DNA of 15,149 nucleotides, taken from contig JACQWZ010000052.1 in the NCBI GenBank assembly GCA_016209005.1, forward strand, positions 1 through 15,149, written 5' to 3'. This DNA comes from Candidatus Kuenenbacteria bacterium. GTDB lineage: Bacteria > Patescibacteriota > Patescibacteriia > UBA2591 > PGYQ01. The notes beneath the pieces were generated by a model, which ran no database searches, had not been told where the DNA came from, and saw only the letters and a list, made by a program, of their open reading frames with translations. Positions 7,001 to 13,755 of this stretch are shown one piece after another (position 1 is the stretch's first letter; each line of letters begins with the position of its first letter). The position numbers were made by a program, and so were the translations under genes.

Positions 7001-10000
7001 TAATTCTGTCTTAGAAGTGTCGTTAAATAAAATTTTTCCTTCTTTTTTACTAACCAATCCATTTGGCGAATTTCGATCAATTTTGTCATTATTTAAATAA
7101 TAAAACGATTGATTGTCTAAGGGATCAATGAATTGTGTGCAACCAGAATGATTTTCCGAGCAAATTCCAACCCAACCCGCTAAAATTTTCCCGTCTGTCT
7201 CGCAATCTGGCGCTCCGGATTCAGTTCCTTTTTTATACCAGCCGTAATTTTCTTGACCAACAACCATTTTATATTCGCAAACTTTGTCTTTTAGATCTTT
7301 AAAATAAGCAATTGCGTTGCCATTATTATATTTATATTCTTGACAAGACATTTCTTTATCTGAACAAATAATTGTTTTATATTGATCTGGATTATTTTTT
7401 AAATAAACATCTTTCCAAATTTGTTTTCCCTCTTTATCTGTTTTTACCACTTCGCATTTCTTATCTCCACCGCATTTTCCTGGCAAACAGTCTGAATCAT
7501 TTTCACATAAATCTCCCCCCTTCACATTAAGATCCGGCAAACCAAAAGACTCGCAACCTTTTTCTTGAGAAGGACAATAATTTAAAGGATTATTTACAAC
7601 ATAAGCGAGGCTGTCTTTTGAAATTTTTATGCCTTTTATTGTTTGTTCATAAGGCGAAATAGAATTTTGGGTATCAATTAGGGTTTGACAACCAATAAGT
7701 TTTTCATCGCAAATTAAAGCAAAAGATTTTAAATATTGAAAAGCGCCTCTTCTATCCTGATATTCCGCGCAATTTAACATTACTTGAAGGAGCGATTCGC
7801 CTTTTAAAGTTTGATCGCAAGAAGTTGGAATATTCCAAGAATTTTTTATTAAATAAATATCATTGGTAATTTCTTTTAAACTTATGTTGTCAATATAAAC
7901 ATTGCCAACTATTTCTAATTTTTCTGTTTCGCTAACTGGACGATTATACAAAAGCGGACCAAAAGTATATTTATTCCATTCAGTTCCAACGCTTTGAGTT
8001 CTAAAAGATAAAATAGTTTCATCGTTATTAAATTTTACTTCCGCATTTTCCGCGATAGCGCCGCCGCTTTTTGCCCAAAAAGAAATCTCGTAAGATTTAT
8101 TTTGAATTAATAGAGATGGCATTGCTTCTGGACTTGATTGAATTAAATTATTATCAGATTTTATAGAATGCCCACCAATTACACTGGCTTCATTTGTAAT
8201 AACAGCTTTCTCCCAGCCTTCAAAATTTCCATCTTCAAAATCATCTTGCAAAATTATTCTAATATTATCGCCATGATTTCCGCGATAAGCTCGACAACCA
8301 GCGCCATTAGCCGAGCAAGTTGTTCCTTCTTTTGGAATAGCCATAAAAATACATTGATCATTCTGCCAAGTTCCGCCATAATTTTTACAATCTAATTCAG
8401 TAAGGACGACATTTGTTTTGCGCAAAGGATGACAATCCTCGGAACAAGTGATTGTTTTTTTGTAAATTTTATAATAAGGATTTCCCAATTCATCAAAAAA
8501 TTCTTTACATTCTGGATTATTTATCGCATCCGCTTCGATTTCGCAAGGTCCTAAATCCATTGAAACATTTGTTATTTTTGGCGCGCTTCCATCTTTTTGT
8601 AAATTATAAGCTTTTAATTGAAATCCTTGGGTGTCCGAGCCAACCCAAGTATAAAAAACTCCGCAACTAGATGTGCCTGTTTTTACGCAATGTCTTAAAT
8701 TAGTGTAATATTCTTTACCTTCTCCGCCTTTTGCCACTTCATCTAAATTAGTAAATTCATCACAACCAACTTCATTTGAAGAACATTGTTTCCCATTTGG
8801 AATTAAATTAACGTATGATTCATTTTCAAAATTTGTTTTTAATTGATGATAATTTTTATATCCAACGCATTCTTGCGGACAAATATTATCAACTTTAACT
8901 ATTCCGGGAATATAAGGACTTCTATCGGTTGGTGTGTATTTCTCGCAACCAGCGTTTTTTTCATTGCATTGTATTCTATTTTTGTTTAAATAAATTTCAT
9001 TAATTGTCGCATAATTATAATAATCATCAACGCATTTTTCAGCTTCGCATTTTCCAGACAAACAATCAGCATCTATTGAACACGTTATTTTATTGGCATC
9101 TTGAACTGTCTTTAAAACATCCGCGTTTGTTTTATTGTCATTAATATTGGTTAATTGAATAAATTTATGACAACCATCGTTATTGGTGGCGCAGGCTTGA
9201 ATGTTTTTATTAAAATAAATTCTATCATCTGTTTTTTTTGTTTTTGAATACCACAAACAACCAGAATTACTACTGTCGCAACCATTATAATCTAAAGTAT
9301 TTTTTAAATAAGAAATGTTTTGATTTTCTTTTTGAAAAGTTTGGCAGGTATTGAAACGTTCTGGACATTGATCGCCGTCAAATCGCCAAATATTTTTTTC
9401 TCTAACACAATATCCCCAAACGCCTTGACAATTACCTTCCGCATCCTCTTTTAGACAACTTTTTAAATCAACGCAAACTGAACTTCTTTGAGTTGATTGA
9501 GCTGTTTCTAAGGTTTGTCCAAAAACCTTGGCTTCACATTGATGTTGAGGAACTTTTAAAATCCAATTTGGATCGACTAAATGATAAAATGGTTGAATAT
9601 TACAAGTGCCCTCGGGACAATTCACATCTTCTGCACATGTTTTAGATTGATTATTGCTGCATACTTTACTATTGTTATTAAATTTCTCAACAATTTCTTT
9701 TAAACTTTTACTGGTGATTTCGGAGGATTCTATAATTTTTTTAGCCGCTAATTCTAATCCCAAAGGAACAATTCGCGCCTTACGCATTTTTTTAATATTA
9801 GCCAAACTAAATCCTTCATTTTGATCTCCTTTGCTTAATATTTTATTTCCGTCTTTACCAACTGGCGCGTTAATCCAATTATAACTTCCATTTTCTTTAT
9901 TTTTATCTATCGCATCCTGAAAACTTATTCTTTCATTATTTTGTAAAAAAGTTCCCATTTCTTGATTAAGAACGCAATTGTCCATTTGAGCGAAATTTAT

Positions 10001-11347
10001 ATCTTCCGGACAAGTAAGATAATTTGTTAAAATATCATAATTTCCGCTAGAAATAATCGGCGCTGTAAACATTGAAGAATAAATTTTCTCCGCCGCCTTT
10101 ATGCTCGTCCAGCTTGCCGTAGATGATGAAGGAGAAAGATCTGGGTTGTTATCTTTATTTACTAATCCTTTTTCAAAAAGGTTTTTTAACCATGTGTTGG
10201 CAAAACTTTTCATAAATATGCCAAAAGCGTCAGCCCATGGACTGCCTGTTTGTTTTTCTTCGGCTGTTGTGGTTTTTTCATTAGTGCTATCTCTTGCCGC
10301 GGTTATTGCGCCAGCTGGCGTTTTTGTATCTCCAGAAATTTTTTCTGTTAAAGGAAGCGTGGCATCAACTATTTTTTTTTCTTCTGTTACAACTTTTTCT
10401 TGTTGCGAGTCATATATTTGAGCAGTCATTGCTAAATGAGCTCCAATATCATTGGCTTCTGGATTAAAATAGGCCTGAAAATCAACCCAATCTTCTGGAA
10501 ATTTTAGATCTCTTAATTCTTTATAATGTTCGCTCATTTTAGACAAAGGACATTCTGATTCATATTCTGTAAATTCCGCTTTAACTCCGCCTATTAAAGA
10601 AGCTCTGGCTCGAAAATCAACCTCGCAAAGATTAAAACCCTTTATAATACACTTGCTTTTTGTGTTACTTATATTACAGCCCGTTTTATATGAAACATAA
10701 TTGTCCCCCTCTATTCTTACTTCTTCTCCATTTTTTTTTCGTTTTTCAACTTCGACAGAAAGGTTATCCCATTCTGCTTGAGTTGTAAAATTTAATGTAT
10801 TTGCAAGAAGTTCACTGTGAACTGGACACCCTTTATCTTCTATACAAATTATTCCAGAATCCCACTTACAAGTTCCCGCTACTAAGTCTGGGCAGTCATC
10901 ATCTGTTTTACAAGTTTTTTTAGGAACAACGCCTTGACAAGTTCCTCCTAATATTCCTTTTGCAATATTATTGATATAATCTCCAGCCACTCCATCTGCC
11001 GCTTCCTTAAGATATTTTTTTGTGTCTGCTAAAATAAGAGATTTTTGACCCTTTCCACCAGTAGCGAGATAAGTTCCCATTTGCGCGGCTGTTTTATTTA
11101 TTATTTGTTTTAATCCAGTTTTCCAAAGTTGATCATTAGTTTTTTTCCATCCTGCTACGACAGCATCTTTAATTTTATTCCAGGTCGTCATAATTATACC
11201 GCTTATCCCAGTTTCCACAAACGCCTGAGCTGGTTGAGGAATTAAAAATGTTGTGCCGATTAGAGAAAAAACAAATAAAAACAAAACCGCAGTGATGATA
11301 ATTTTTTTGTGAAATTTGTTTTTATTGTTATTTTTTTTAAAAAACAT
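4016..11347 (-). CDS. Giant Cys-rich secreted surface protein with CBM-like and PKD-like domains
   Basis: Product of 2,443 residues from the ATG at 11345-11347. A longer frame starts at GTG 11378-11380, but its 11 extra residues come from a palindromic repeat and precede the signal peptide, so I reject it. Residues 1-42 are a signal peptide (basic FKKNNNKNKFHKK, hydrophobic core, AQA cleavage). Then come a helical region (about 45-400) and a very long Cys-rich region. One motif, C-x5-C-x(4-9)-C, occurs ten times, for example CSIDADC-LSGKC. A second, C-x5-G-C-x2-[FYWL], clusters at about 690-1405. About 1030-1162 looks like a CBM4/9-type beta-sandwich (DDFEDGNFEGWEK to VYIDNISLKEI). About 2320-2413 is PKD-like (IVIDWGDG, later YSHVYVC). 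Cys density and export imply many disulfides on the cell surface. Adhesin or cell-contact roles are inference. CPR genomes often encode such giants. Confidence 0.9.
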   Translation of the reverse strand: MFFKKNNNKNKFHKKIIITAVLFLFVFSLIGTTFLIPQPAQAFVETGISGIIMTTWNKIKDAVVAGWKKTNDQLWKTGLKQIINKTAAQMGTYLATGGKGQKSLILADTKKYLKEAADGVAGDYINNIAKGILGGTCQGVVPKKTCKTDDDCPDLVAGTCKWDSGIICIEDKGCPVHSELLANTLNFTTQAEWDNLSVEVEKRKKNGEEVRIEGDNYVSYKTGCNISNTKSKCIIKGFNLCEVDFRARASLIGGVKAEFTEYESECPLSKMSEHYKELRDLKFPEDWVDFQAYFNPEANDIGAHLAMTAQIYDSQQEKVVTEEKKIVDATLPLTEKISGDTKTPAGAITAARDSTNEKTTTAEEKQTGSPWADAFGIFMKSFANTWLKNLFEKGLVNKDNNPDLSPSSSTASWTSIKAAEKIYSSMFTAPIISSGNYDILTNYLTCPEDINFAQMDNCVLNQEMGTFLQNNERISFQDAIDKNKENGSYNWINAPVGKDGNKILSKGDQNEGFSLANIKKMRKARIVPLGLELAAKKIIESSEITSKSLKEIVEKFNNNSKVCSNNQSKTCAEDVNCPEGTCNIQPFYHLVDPNWILKVPQHQCEAKVFGQTLETAQSTQRSSVCVDLKSCLKEDAEGNCQGVWGYCVREKNIWRFDGDQCPERFNTCQTFQKENQNISYLKNTLDYNGCDSSNSGCLWYSKTKKTDDRIYFNKNIQACATNNDGCHKFIQLTNINDNKTNADVLKTVQDANKITCSIDADCLSGKCEAEKCVDDYYNYATINEIYLNKNRIQCNEKNAGCEKYTPTDRSPYIPGIVKVDNICPQECVGYKNYHQLKTNFENESYVNLIPNGKQCSSNEVGCDEFTNLDEVAKGGEGKEYYTNLRHCVKTGTSSCGVFYTWVGSDTQGFQLKAYNLQKDGSAPKITNVSMDLGPCEIEADAINNPECKEFFDELGNPYYKIYKKTITCSEDCHPLRKTNVVLTELDCKNYGGTWQNDQCIFMAIPKEGTTCSANGAGCRAYRGNHGDNIRIILQDDFEDGNFEGWEKAVITNEASVIGGHSIKSDNNLIQSSPEAMPSLLIQNKSYEISFWAKSGGAIAENAEVKFNNDETILSFRTQSVGTEWNKYTFGPLLYNRPVSETEKLEIVGNVYIDNISLKEITNDIYLIKNSWNIPTSCDQTLKGESLLQVMLNCAEYQDRRGAFQYLKSFALICDEKLIGCQTLIDTQNSISPYEQTIKGIKISKDSLAYVVNNPLNYCPSQEKGCESFGLPDLNVKGGDLCENDSDCLPGKCGGDKKCEVVKTDKEGKQIWKDVYLKNNPDQYKTIICSDKEMSCQEYKYNNGNAIAYFKDLKDKVCEYKMVVGQENYGWYKKGTESGAPDCETDGKILAGWVGICSENHSGCTQFIDPLDNQSFYYLNNDKIDRNSPNGLVSKKEGKILFNDTSKTELIYDADATYNESEKQNKAVSPVTDCNSPSCFNGAVLKEPLPDGCKKDVIKKCTANSLIKVARDRVCGQWLSCENSTEIFSEGKKKKICDKNGLCREFADNSSSECSKLGWVIAKTGEECINDLDCLSGRCKDKRCAETISLTEENYQNRNILWGGLDYSGYSIADQYPIFTLDQINYQKKGETIPNWKLAYKTQTEENAISKSCRAYPEATSPFLKSMSNQDGFQNANFCSQEEEKDDACECSYIKVETTDYNFAYFQNSKSEITGICTDGIDDKTKKTKMGILCSSDNDCGIKGRCNTIKKLNQYLGWKGYCLEKDLNTQVGNENACLTWYPSDLVSGEINTYINSIDAGFNPGSVELGFGSGPYYCLKKEGNFEWRTEKNYTDDDRWLTWWFGTDCGGCLKGYYQSRCHTWTKWFKTNAEWTCVPNQGEGCYEIATDQRNSFIKDSAKCNGLKICTQIVATTEKGTAWSESNAWTDRIWKDQKIPKFITKNNFIYDTKCGLFGALPTDTTMPIKDKSVYLYQGGQCGTYVGVNDYEKNILALQEIFAKSMKFYKWQKGEEKYKIKVCDENSYNYKSSPYTFCNENANCRITGECKANTCDNGLGQKALNNENPPQEYYTGNCNPDFDCLAGVICNAGKCNDENKSCVNNNQCSSNKCEGMCNDGITKCESTITCPTINNTQGVCNNMKCTLVSCNPNSQCNNKEVKKCPEGDYILSTQTISDCMQKCIDENPSYLVDLGKKCKDGTEPKVQIGNLTEITNGICRTNKFCVSGTNKNACSNPSDCSNEKGLCVEKEMTMGSPGISQYIETDQDITPWNITKEKGVNNSVQIQAIDIEGCKVTENWCPAAINGIGKFTINGKYNREDIVGGEGVLSAVVKFYAWVDKNQMPIKEIVIDWGDGAKSTSSGLFKNHKEECEKIDPDFGDSSQACTETYFQYSHVYVCNQENGCTFIPKISVKDNWGWCTNGKYAGDNITCSSINGQITFAGKIIVEQ
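7863..8256 (-). other. CBM4/9-like beta-sandwich candidate within the giant protein
   Basis: Residues about 1030-1162 start DDFEDGNFEGWEK, run through SYEISFWAKSGG and TEWNKYTFGPL, and end VYIDNISLKEI. The order 'N-F-E-x-G/W', then 'Y-x-I-S-F-W-A-K', then 'W-x-x-Y-T-F', then 'I-D-N-I-S-L' is the usual signature of carbohydrate-binding modules of the CBM4/9 or galactose-binding-like fold. It is nearly Cys-free and interrupts the Cys-repeat region, which supports a separate folded domain. Ligand unknown. Confidence 0.6.
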
Positions 11348-11358
11348 AAAATTTTCTT

Positions 11359-11384
11359 GTAGGGGCGACCGGCTGGTCACCCTC
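11359..11384. repeat. Palindromic repeat, variant copy in reverse orientation
   Basis: TGTAGGGGCGACC with GGTCACCCTCTG forms an imperfect hairpin (GGGCGACC against GGTCACCC, one mismatch). Its TGTAGGGGCG arm is the reverse complement of the CGCCCCTACA arm of the two copies at 11394-11464, so it lies inverted relative to them. It supplies the codons of the rejected GTG start of the giant gene. Confidence 0.75.
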
Positions 11385-11393
11385 TGTTATTTA

Positions 11394-11421
11394 GGGCGAA
11401 TGCCATTCGCCCCTACAAATT
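11394..11421. repeat. Palindromic interspersed repeat, copy 1
   Basis: 28 bp identical to 11437-11464. The core GGGCGAATG-C-CATTCGCCC is a perfect 9-bp inverted repeat around one base, followed by CCTACAAATT. Elements of this 'GTAGGGGCGAATGGCATTCGCCCC'-type style are, from memory, scattered in many bacterial genomes. Confidence 0.9.
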
Positions 11422-11436
11422 TAATTGTTACATTCT

Positions 11437-11464
11437 GGGCGAATGCCATTCGCCCCTACAAATT
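11437..11464. repeat. Palindromic interspersed repeat, copy 2
   Basis: Exact 28-bp copy of 11394-11421, separated by 15 bp. Together with the variant at 11359-11384 it fills most of the gap between the calcium-motif gene and the giant gene. The transcript on the minus strand would form consecutive stable GC hairpins, unusual in this AT-rich context. Confidence 0.9.
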
Positions 11465-11496
11465 CGGATATTAATTATGATTCAAAATTCAAAATT

Positions 11497-12291
11497 TTAC
11501 TGCTTCATCGCTTCACTCATTGCTTTCTGAAACAATTCTTTTAGTGTCGCGTCGTCAATTTGTTTTAACTCTGTTTCACTCATCCCTTGTTGAAGTAAAT
11601 ATTCTCTCATTTGTTCAACAGACATATTTTGCAAATTTACTGGTTGATTGCCTAAATTAGTTTGATCTGAATTATTTATTGGAATTTCAGTTTGAGAATT
11701 AGCCCCGAGATTAACTGGATTAATGCCAGTTGTTTTGACTGTTTCTTCATAAACTTTTCTAATCGTTGCGTCGTCAACTTGATTTAATTGTTCTTGAGGA
11801 ATTCCATTTTTTAATAAAATTTGTTTTATTTCTTCTATTGATAGGGTTGTTGTGGGAGCGAAAGATTTTTCGCCCGTACTTTTTTCTGTTTCTCCCTCTG
11901 TTCCGGGAGTTTTAGGAATTCCAGTTTTATCGCAAACTTTATCCGGCGGACAATTTGGATCTGTCCCAGCTTCTATTTCCGCTTTATCTAAAATGCCATC
12001 TGAATCAGAATCTTTTAAATAAGGAGAAGTAAAATAAACATTTAGTTCATCATAATCTGAAATTCCATCTTTGTCCGTGTCTTTATTCTTTAATTCTTCT
12101 AAATTTGCATTTTGTTGTGGTGTTTGTAGAGTCTTTACGGCATTATTTTTATATAAATAATCAAATGGTTTATAAATTCTATTTTTAATTTGTGTAAATC
12201 CCAAAAAAAGTGTCAAGATACCAAAAACCATAACCCCTCCAGCGAGAATCTTTTTTTTTTGCTTGTTAGAAAATGATAATTTGGTTGGCAT
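11497..12291 (-). CDS. Membrane-anchored protein with thrombospondin-3-like calcium motifs and a duplicated helical module
   Basis: Product of 264 residues. A short basic N-terminus (KQKKK) and one membrane helix (about 15-33) anchor it, with the rest outside. Residues 71-112 carry two Asp-rich loops, DTDKDGISDYDE and DSDSDGILDKAE followed by AGTDP, the pattern of thrombospondin type 3 / EF-hand-like calcium-binding repeats common in exported bacterial proteins. C114 and C120 may form a disulfide. The C-terminal half contains the same roughly 34-residue unit twice, at 150-183 and 222-255. Each has a helix ending in LL, then a G-x-[PS]-x-[QT]-[EQ]-L turn, then Q-[VI]-DDAT and a second helix. 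A Gly/Asn/Gln-rich linker joins them. Its position just upstream of the giant Cys-rich gene, in the same direction, suggests a shared envelope role. No specific function recognised. Confidence 0.85.
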   Translation of the reverse strand: MPTKLSFSNKQKKKILAGGVMVFGILTLFLGFTQIKNRIYKPFDYLYKNNAVKTLQTPQQNANLEELKNKDTDKDGISDYDELNVYFTSPYLKDSDSDGILDKAEIEAGTDPNCPPDKVCDKTGIPKTPGTEGETEKSTGEKSFAPTTTLSIEEIKQILLKNGIPQEQLNQVDDATIRKVYEETVKTTGINPVNLGANSQTEIPINNSDQTNLGNQPVNLQNMSVEQMREYLLQQGMSETELKQIDDATLKELFQKAMSEAMKQ

Positions 12292-12303
12292 AATTTGAGT
12301 CAG

Positions 12304-12331
12304 CTTTTAGCTTTTAGCTTTTAGCTTTTAG
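12304..12331. repeat. Tandem array, four copies of CTTTTAG
   Basis: Four perfect 7-bp units in the 5' leader of the calcium-motif gene, 13-40 bp upstream of its start codon. The array is followed directly by an 8-bp array. The minus-strand transcript would carry repeated CUAAAAG, and no Shine-Dalgarno is visible. Confidence 0.95.
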
Positions 12332-12363
12332 ATTGTTTTATTGTTTTATTGTTTTATTGTTTT
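12332..12363. repeat. Tandem array, four copies of ATTGTTTT
   Basis: Four perfect 8-bp units abutting the CTTTTAG array and running into ATTATAG, which is the -10-like box of the minus-strand promoter candidate. Copy-number change here would alter the leader length and not the coding frame. Confidence 0.95.
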
Positions 12364-12369
12364 ATTATA
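12364..12369 (-). promoter_or_regulatory. Candidate -10 box of the calcium-motif gene
   Basis: The minus strand reads GATACTATAATAAAAC, with a consensus TATAAT. The upstream -35 is weak: TTTTTA at 17 bp, or TTGTTT at 20 bp. Placement about 75 bp before the start codon, just outside the tandem arrays, is reasonable, which would put both arrays in the untranslated leader. Confidence 0.35.
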
Positions 12370-12473
12370 GTATCATATAAATAATTTAAAAACAATGCAT
12401 TATCCACAAATGTTAGAAATTGGAAATTAGAGGTTGGAAAATTAGAATTAAAAATTTTATCATTGAAAATTGA

Positions 12474-12501
12474 TTGAAAATTGAAAATTGAAAATTGAAA
12501 A
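12474..12501. repeat. Tandem array, four copies of TTGAAAA
   Basis: Four perfect 7-bp units upstream of mnmA, preceded by degenerate copies from about 12462. The TTGAAA within the units doubles as a possible -35 hexamer. Confidence 0.95.
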
Positions 12502-12508
12502 TTATAAA
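12481..12508 (+). promoter_or_regulatory. Candidate mnmA promoter built from the TTGAAAA array
   Basis: TTGAAA at 12481-12486 and TATAAA at 12503-12508 are spaced 16 bp, close to a sigma70-type promoter. The start site would fall about 20 bp before the mnmA ATG. A second extended box, TGCTATAAA (12526-12534), lies too close to the ATG unless the transcript is leaderless. Other TTGAAA units do not give a workable spacing. Confidence 0.35.
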
Positions 12509-12536
12509 CTAATATTCATTTCTATTGCTATAAAAT

Positions 12537-13754
12537 ATGAAAATAATAAAAAAAATAAATATTCTTAAACCCAAAATCGTTGTCGGCATGTCTGGAGGAG
12601 TTGATTCTTCAATGGCTTTGGTTTTACTTAAAGAACAAGGCTGGCAACCAATCGGCGTTTCTTTAAAATACGTCACTTGGAAAAATCAATCCGCCAGCTG
12701 TCAAAAATGTTTGGAAGTTGAACTTCCAAACATTGAGAATGCTTGCTGTAGCGCGGAATCCTTTAAAATTGCTGGCGATGTTTGTAAAAAATTAAATGTT
12801 CCTTATCACATTATTGATGTCGGTAAAGATTTTCAAAAAAAAGTGATTGATTATTTTATTTCGGAATTAAAAAATTTTAAAACTCCCAATCCTTGCGTCA
12901 TTTGCAATCGCCATCTTAAATTTCAAAAACTTTTTGAATTCGCTAAAAAACATAAAATAAAATATGTCGCCACCGGACACTACGCTCGACTTCGTCGAGA
13001 AATCTCAAATTCTAAACTTGTCCCGAGCGAAGCCAAGGGATCTAAAATTATTACTTACCAACTATTAACGGCAAAAGATAAAGAGAAAGATCAAACTTAT
13101 TCTTTGTCTTTTTTGCCTCAAAAATGGTTAAAATATATAGTCTTTCCTTTTGGTGATTACATAAAAACAGAAGTGTATAAAATAGCGGAGCAAAAGGGTT
13201 TTAAAATTTTTCTTAAAAAAAAACAAAGTCAAGATTTTTGTTTTGTCCCAAATAAATCAATGAAAAATTTTTTAGAACAAGAAATCGAAAAAAAACCTGG
13301 ATTGATAAAAGATGATAAGGGAAATATTTTAGGAAAACATTCTGGTCTTCATTTTTATACCATAGGACAAAGAAAAGGAATTAAACTTCCGGCCGGACCG
13401 TATTTTGTCATAAAAATGGATATTCTAAATAATATTTTAATTGTCACCAAAGATGAAAAAAAACTTTATCACAAAGAAATTTTACTTTCTCCTTTTCATT
13501 TTATTCCTCACTTTTTTTTAAAAAAAGGTGAGGAATTTATTTCTACAAAATCTTGCAAGATTCGACCTCGCAAGATTCGCGTAAAAGCTAAAATCCGCTA
13601 TCGCCAATCATCAACCCTTGCCACGATTTTCTTAATTTCTAAATCAAAAATAAAAATAATATTTGATGAACCGCAAAGAGCGATTACGTCTGGTCAATTT
13701 GTTGTTTTTTATAAAAGAAATGTTTGTTTAGGCGGGGGGAAAATAATAAAATAG
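12537..13754 (+). CDS. mnmA: tRNA-specific 2-thiouridylase MnmA
   Basis: Product of 405 residues, slightly long for the family (about 360-370). It makes the 2-thio group of uridine 34 in tRNA-Lys, Glu and Gln. The PP-loop ATP site is SGGVDSS at residues 19-25. The catalytic nucleophile is expected at C123 in NPCVICNRHLKF, and the persulfide-carrying Cys at C235 in SQDFCF. TGHYAR (146-151), HFYTIGQRKG (272-281), AKIRYRQ (351-357), FDEPQRAIT-GQ (376-387) and VCLGGG (396-401) are further family landmarks. The N-terminus is 7-8 residues longer than usual, and no Shine-Dalgarno precedes the ATG. Apparent extra residues at about 50-68, 155-172 and 323-348 coincide with palindromic DNA. It is the only plus-strand gene here, divergent from the envelope block and convergent with the pilus genes. 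Confidence 0.95.
   Translation: MKIIKKINILKPKIVVGMSGGVDSSMALVLLKEQGWQPIGVSLKYVTWKNQSASCQKCLEVELPNIENACCSAESFKIAGDVCKKLNVPYHIIDVGKDFQKKVIDYFISELKNFKTPNPCVICNRHLKFQKLFEFAKKHKIKYVATGHYARLRREISNSKLVPSEAKGSKIITYQLLTAKDKEKDQTYSLSFLPQKWLKYIVFPFGDYIKTEVYKIAEQKGFKIFLKKKQSQDFCFVPNKSMKNFLEQEIEKKPGLIKDDKGNILGKHSGLHFYTIGQRKGIKLPAGPYFVIKMDILNNILIVTKDEKKLYHKEILLSPFHFIPHFFLKKGEEFISTKSCKIRPRKIRVKAKIRYRQSSTLATIFLISKSKIKIIFDEPQRAITSGQFVVFYKRNVCLGGGKIIK
12706..12734. repeat. Perfect 29-bp palindrome inside mnmA
   Basis: Arms of 14 bp (AATGTTTGGAAGTT and AACTTCCAAACATT) flank a single G at 12720. It encodes part of KCLEVELPNIEN, in a stretch before the conserved ACCS-E motif that looks longer than in typical MnmA. 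Confidence 0.95.
13017..13042. repeat. Interspersed repeat copy inside mnmA
   Basis: CTTGTCCCGA...AGGGATC has the same outer 10-bp and 7-bp blocks as the intergenic copy at 14941-14965. It is read in frame as LVPSEAKGS, in a loop between TGHYAR and the QLLTAKD segment. Confidence 0.8.
13503..13536. repeat. Inverted repeat inside the mnmA 3' region
   Basis: The arms ATTCCTCAC (13503-13511) and GTGAGGAAT (13528-13536) are perfect. The interior T8/A7 run extends the pairing with one interrupting G. It encodes roughly IPHFFLKKGEEF. A further perfect 14-bp palindrome, AATCTTGCAAGATT, lies at 13549-13562, and GCAAGATTCG repeats directly at 13555-13564 and 13570-13579. Confidence 0.85.
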
Positions 13755-13755
13755 G

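Noticed and set aside
11348..11380. GTG start extending the giant protein by 11 residues
   Set aside because: The codons come from a palindromic repeat, and the extension would bury the signal peptide.
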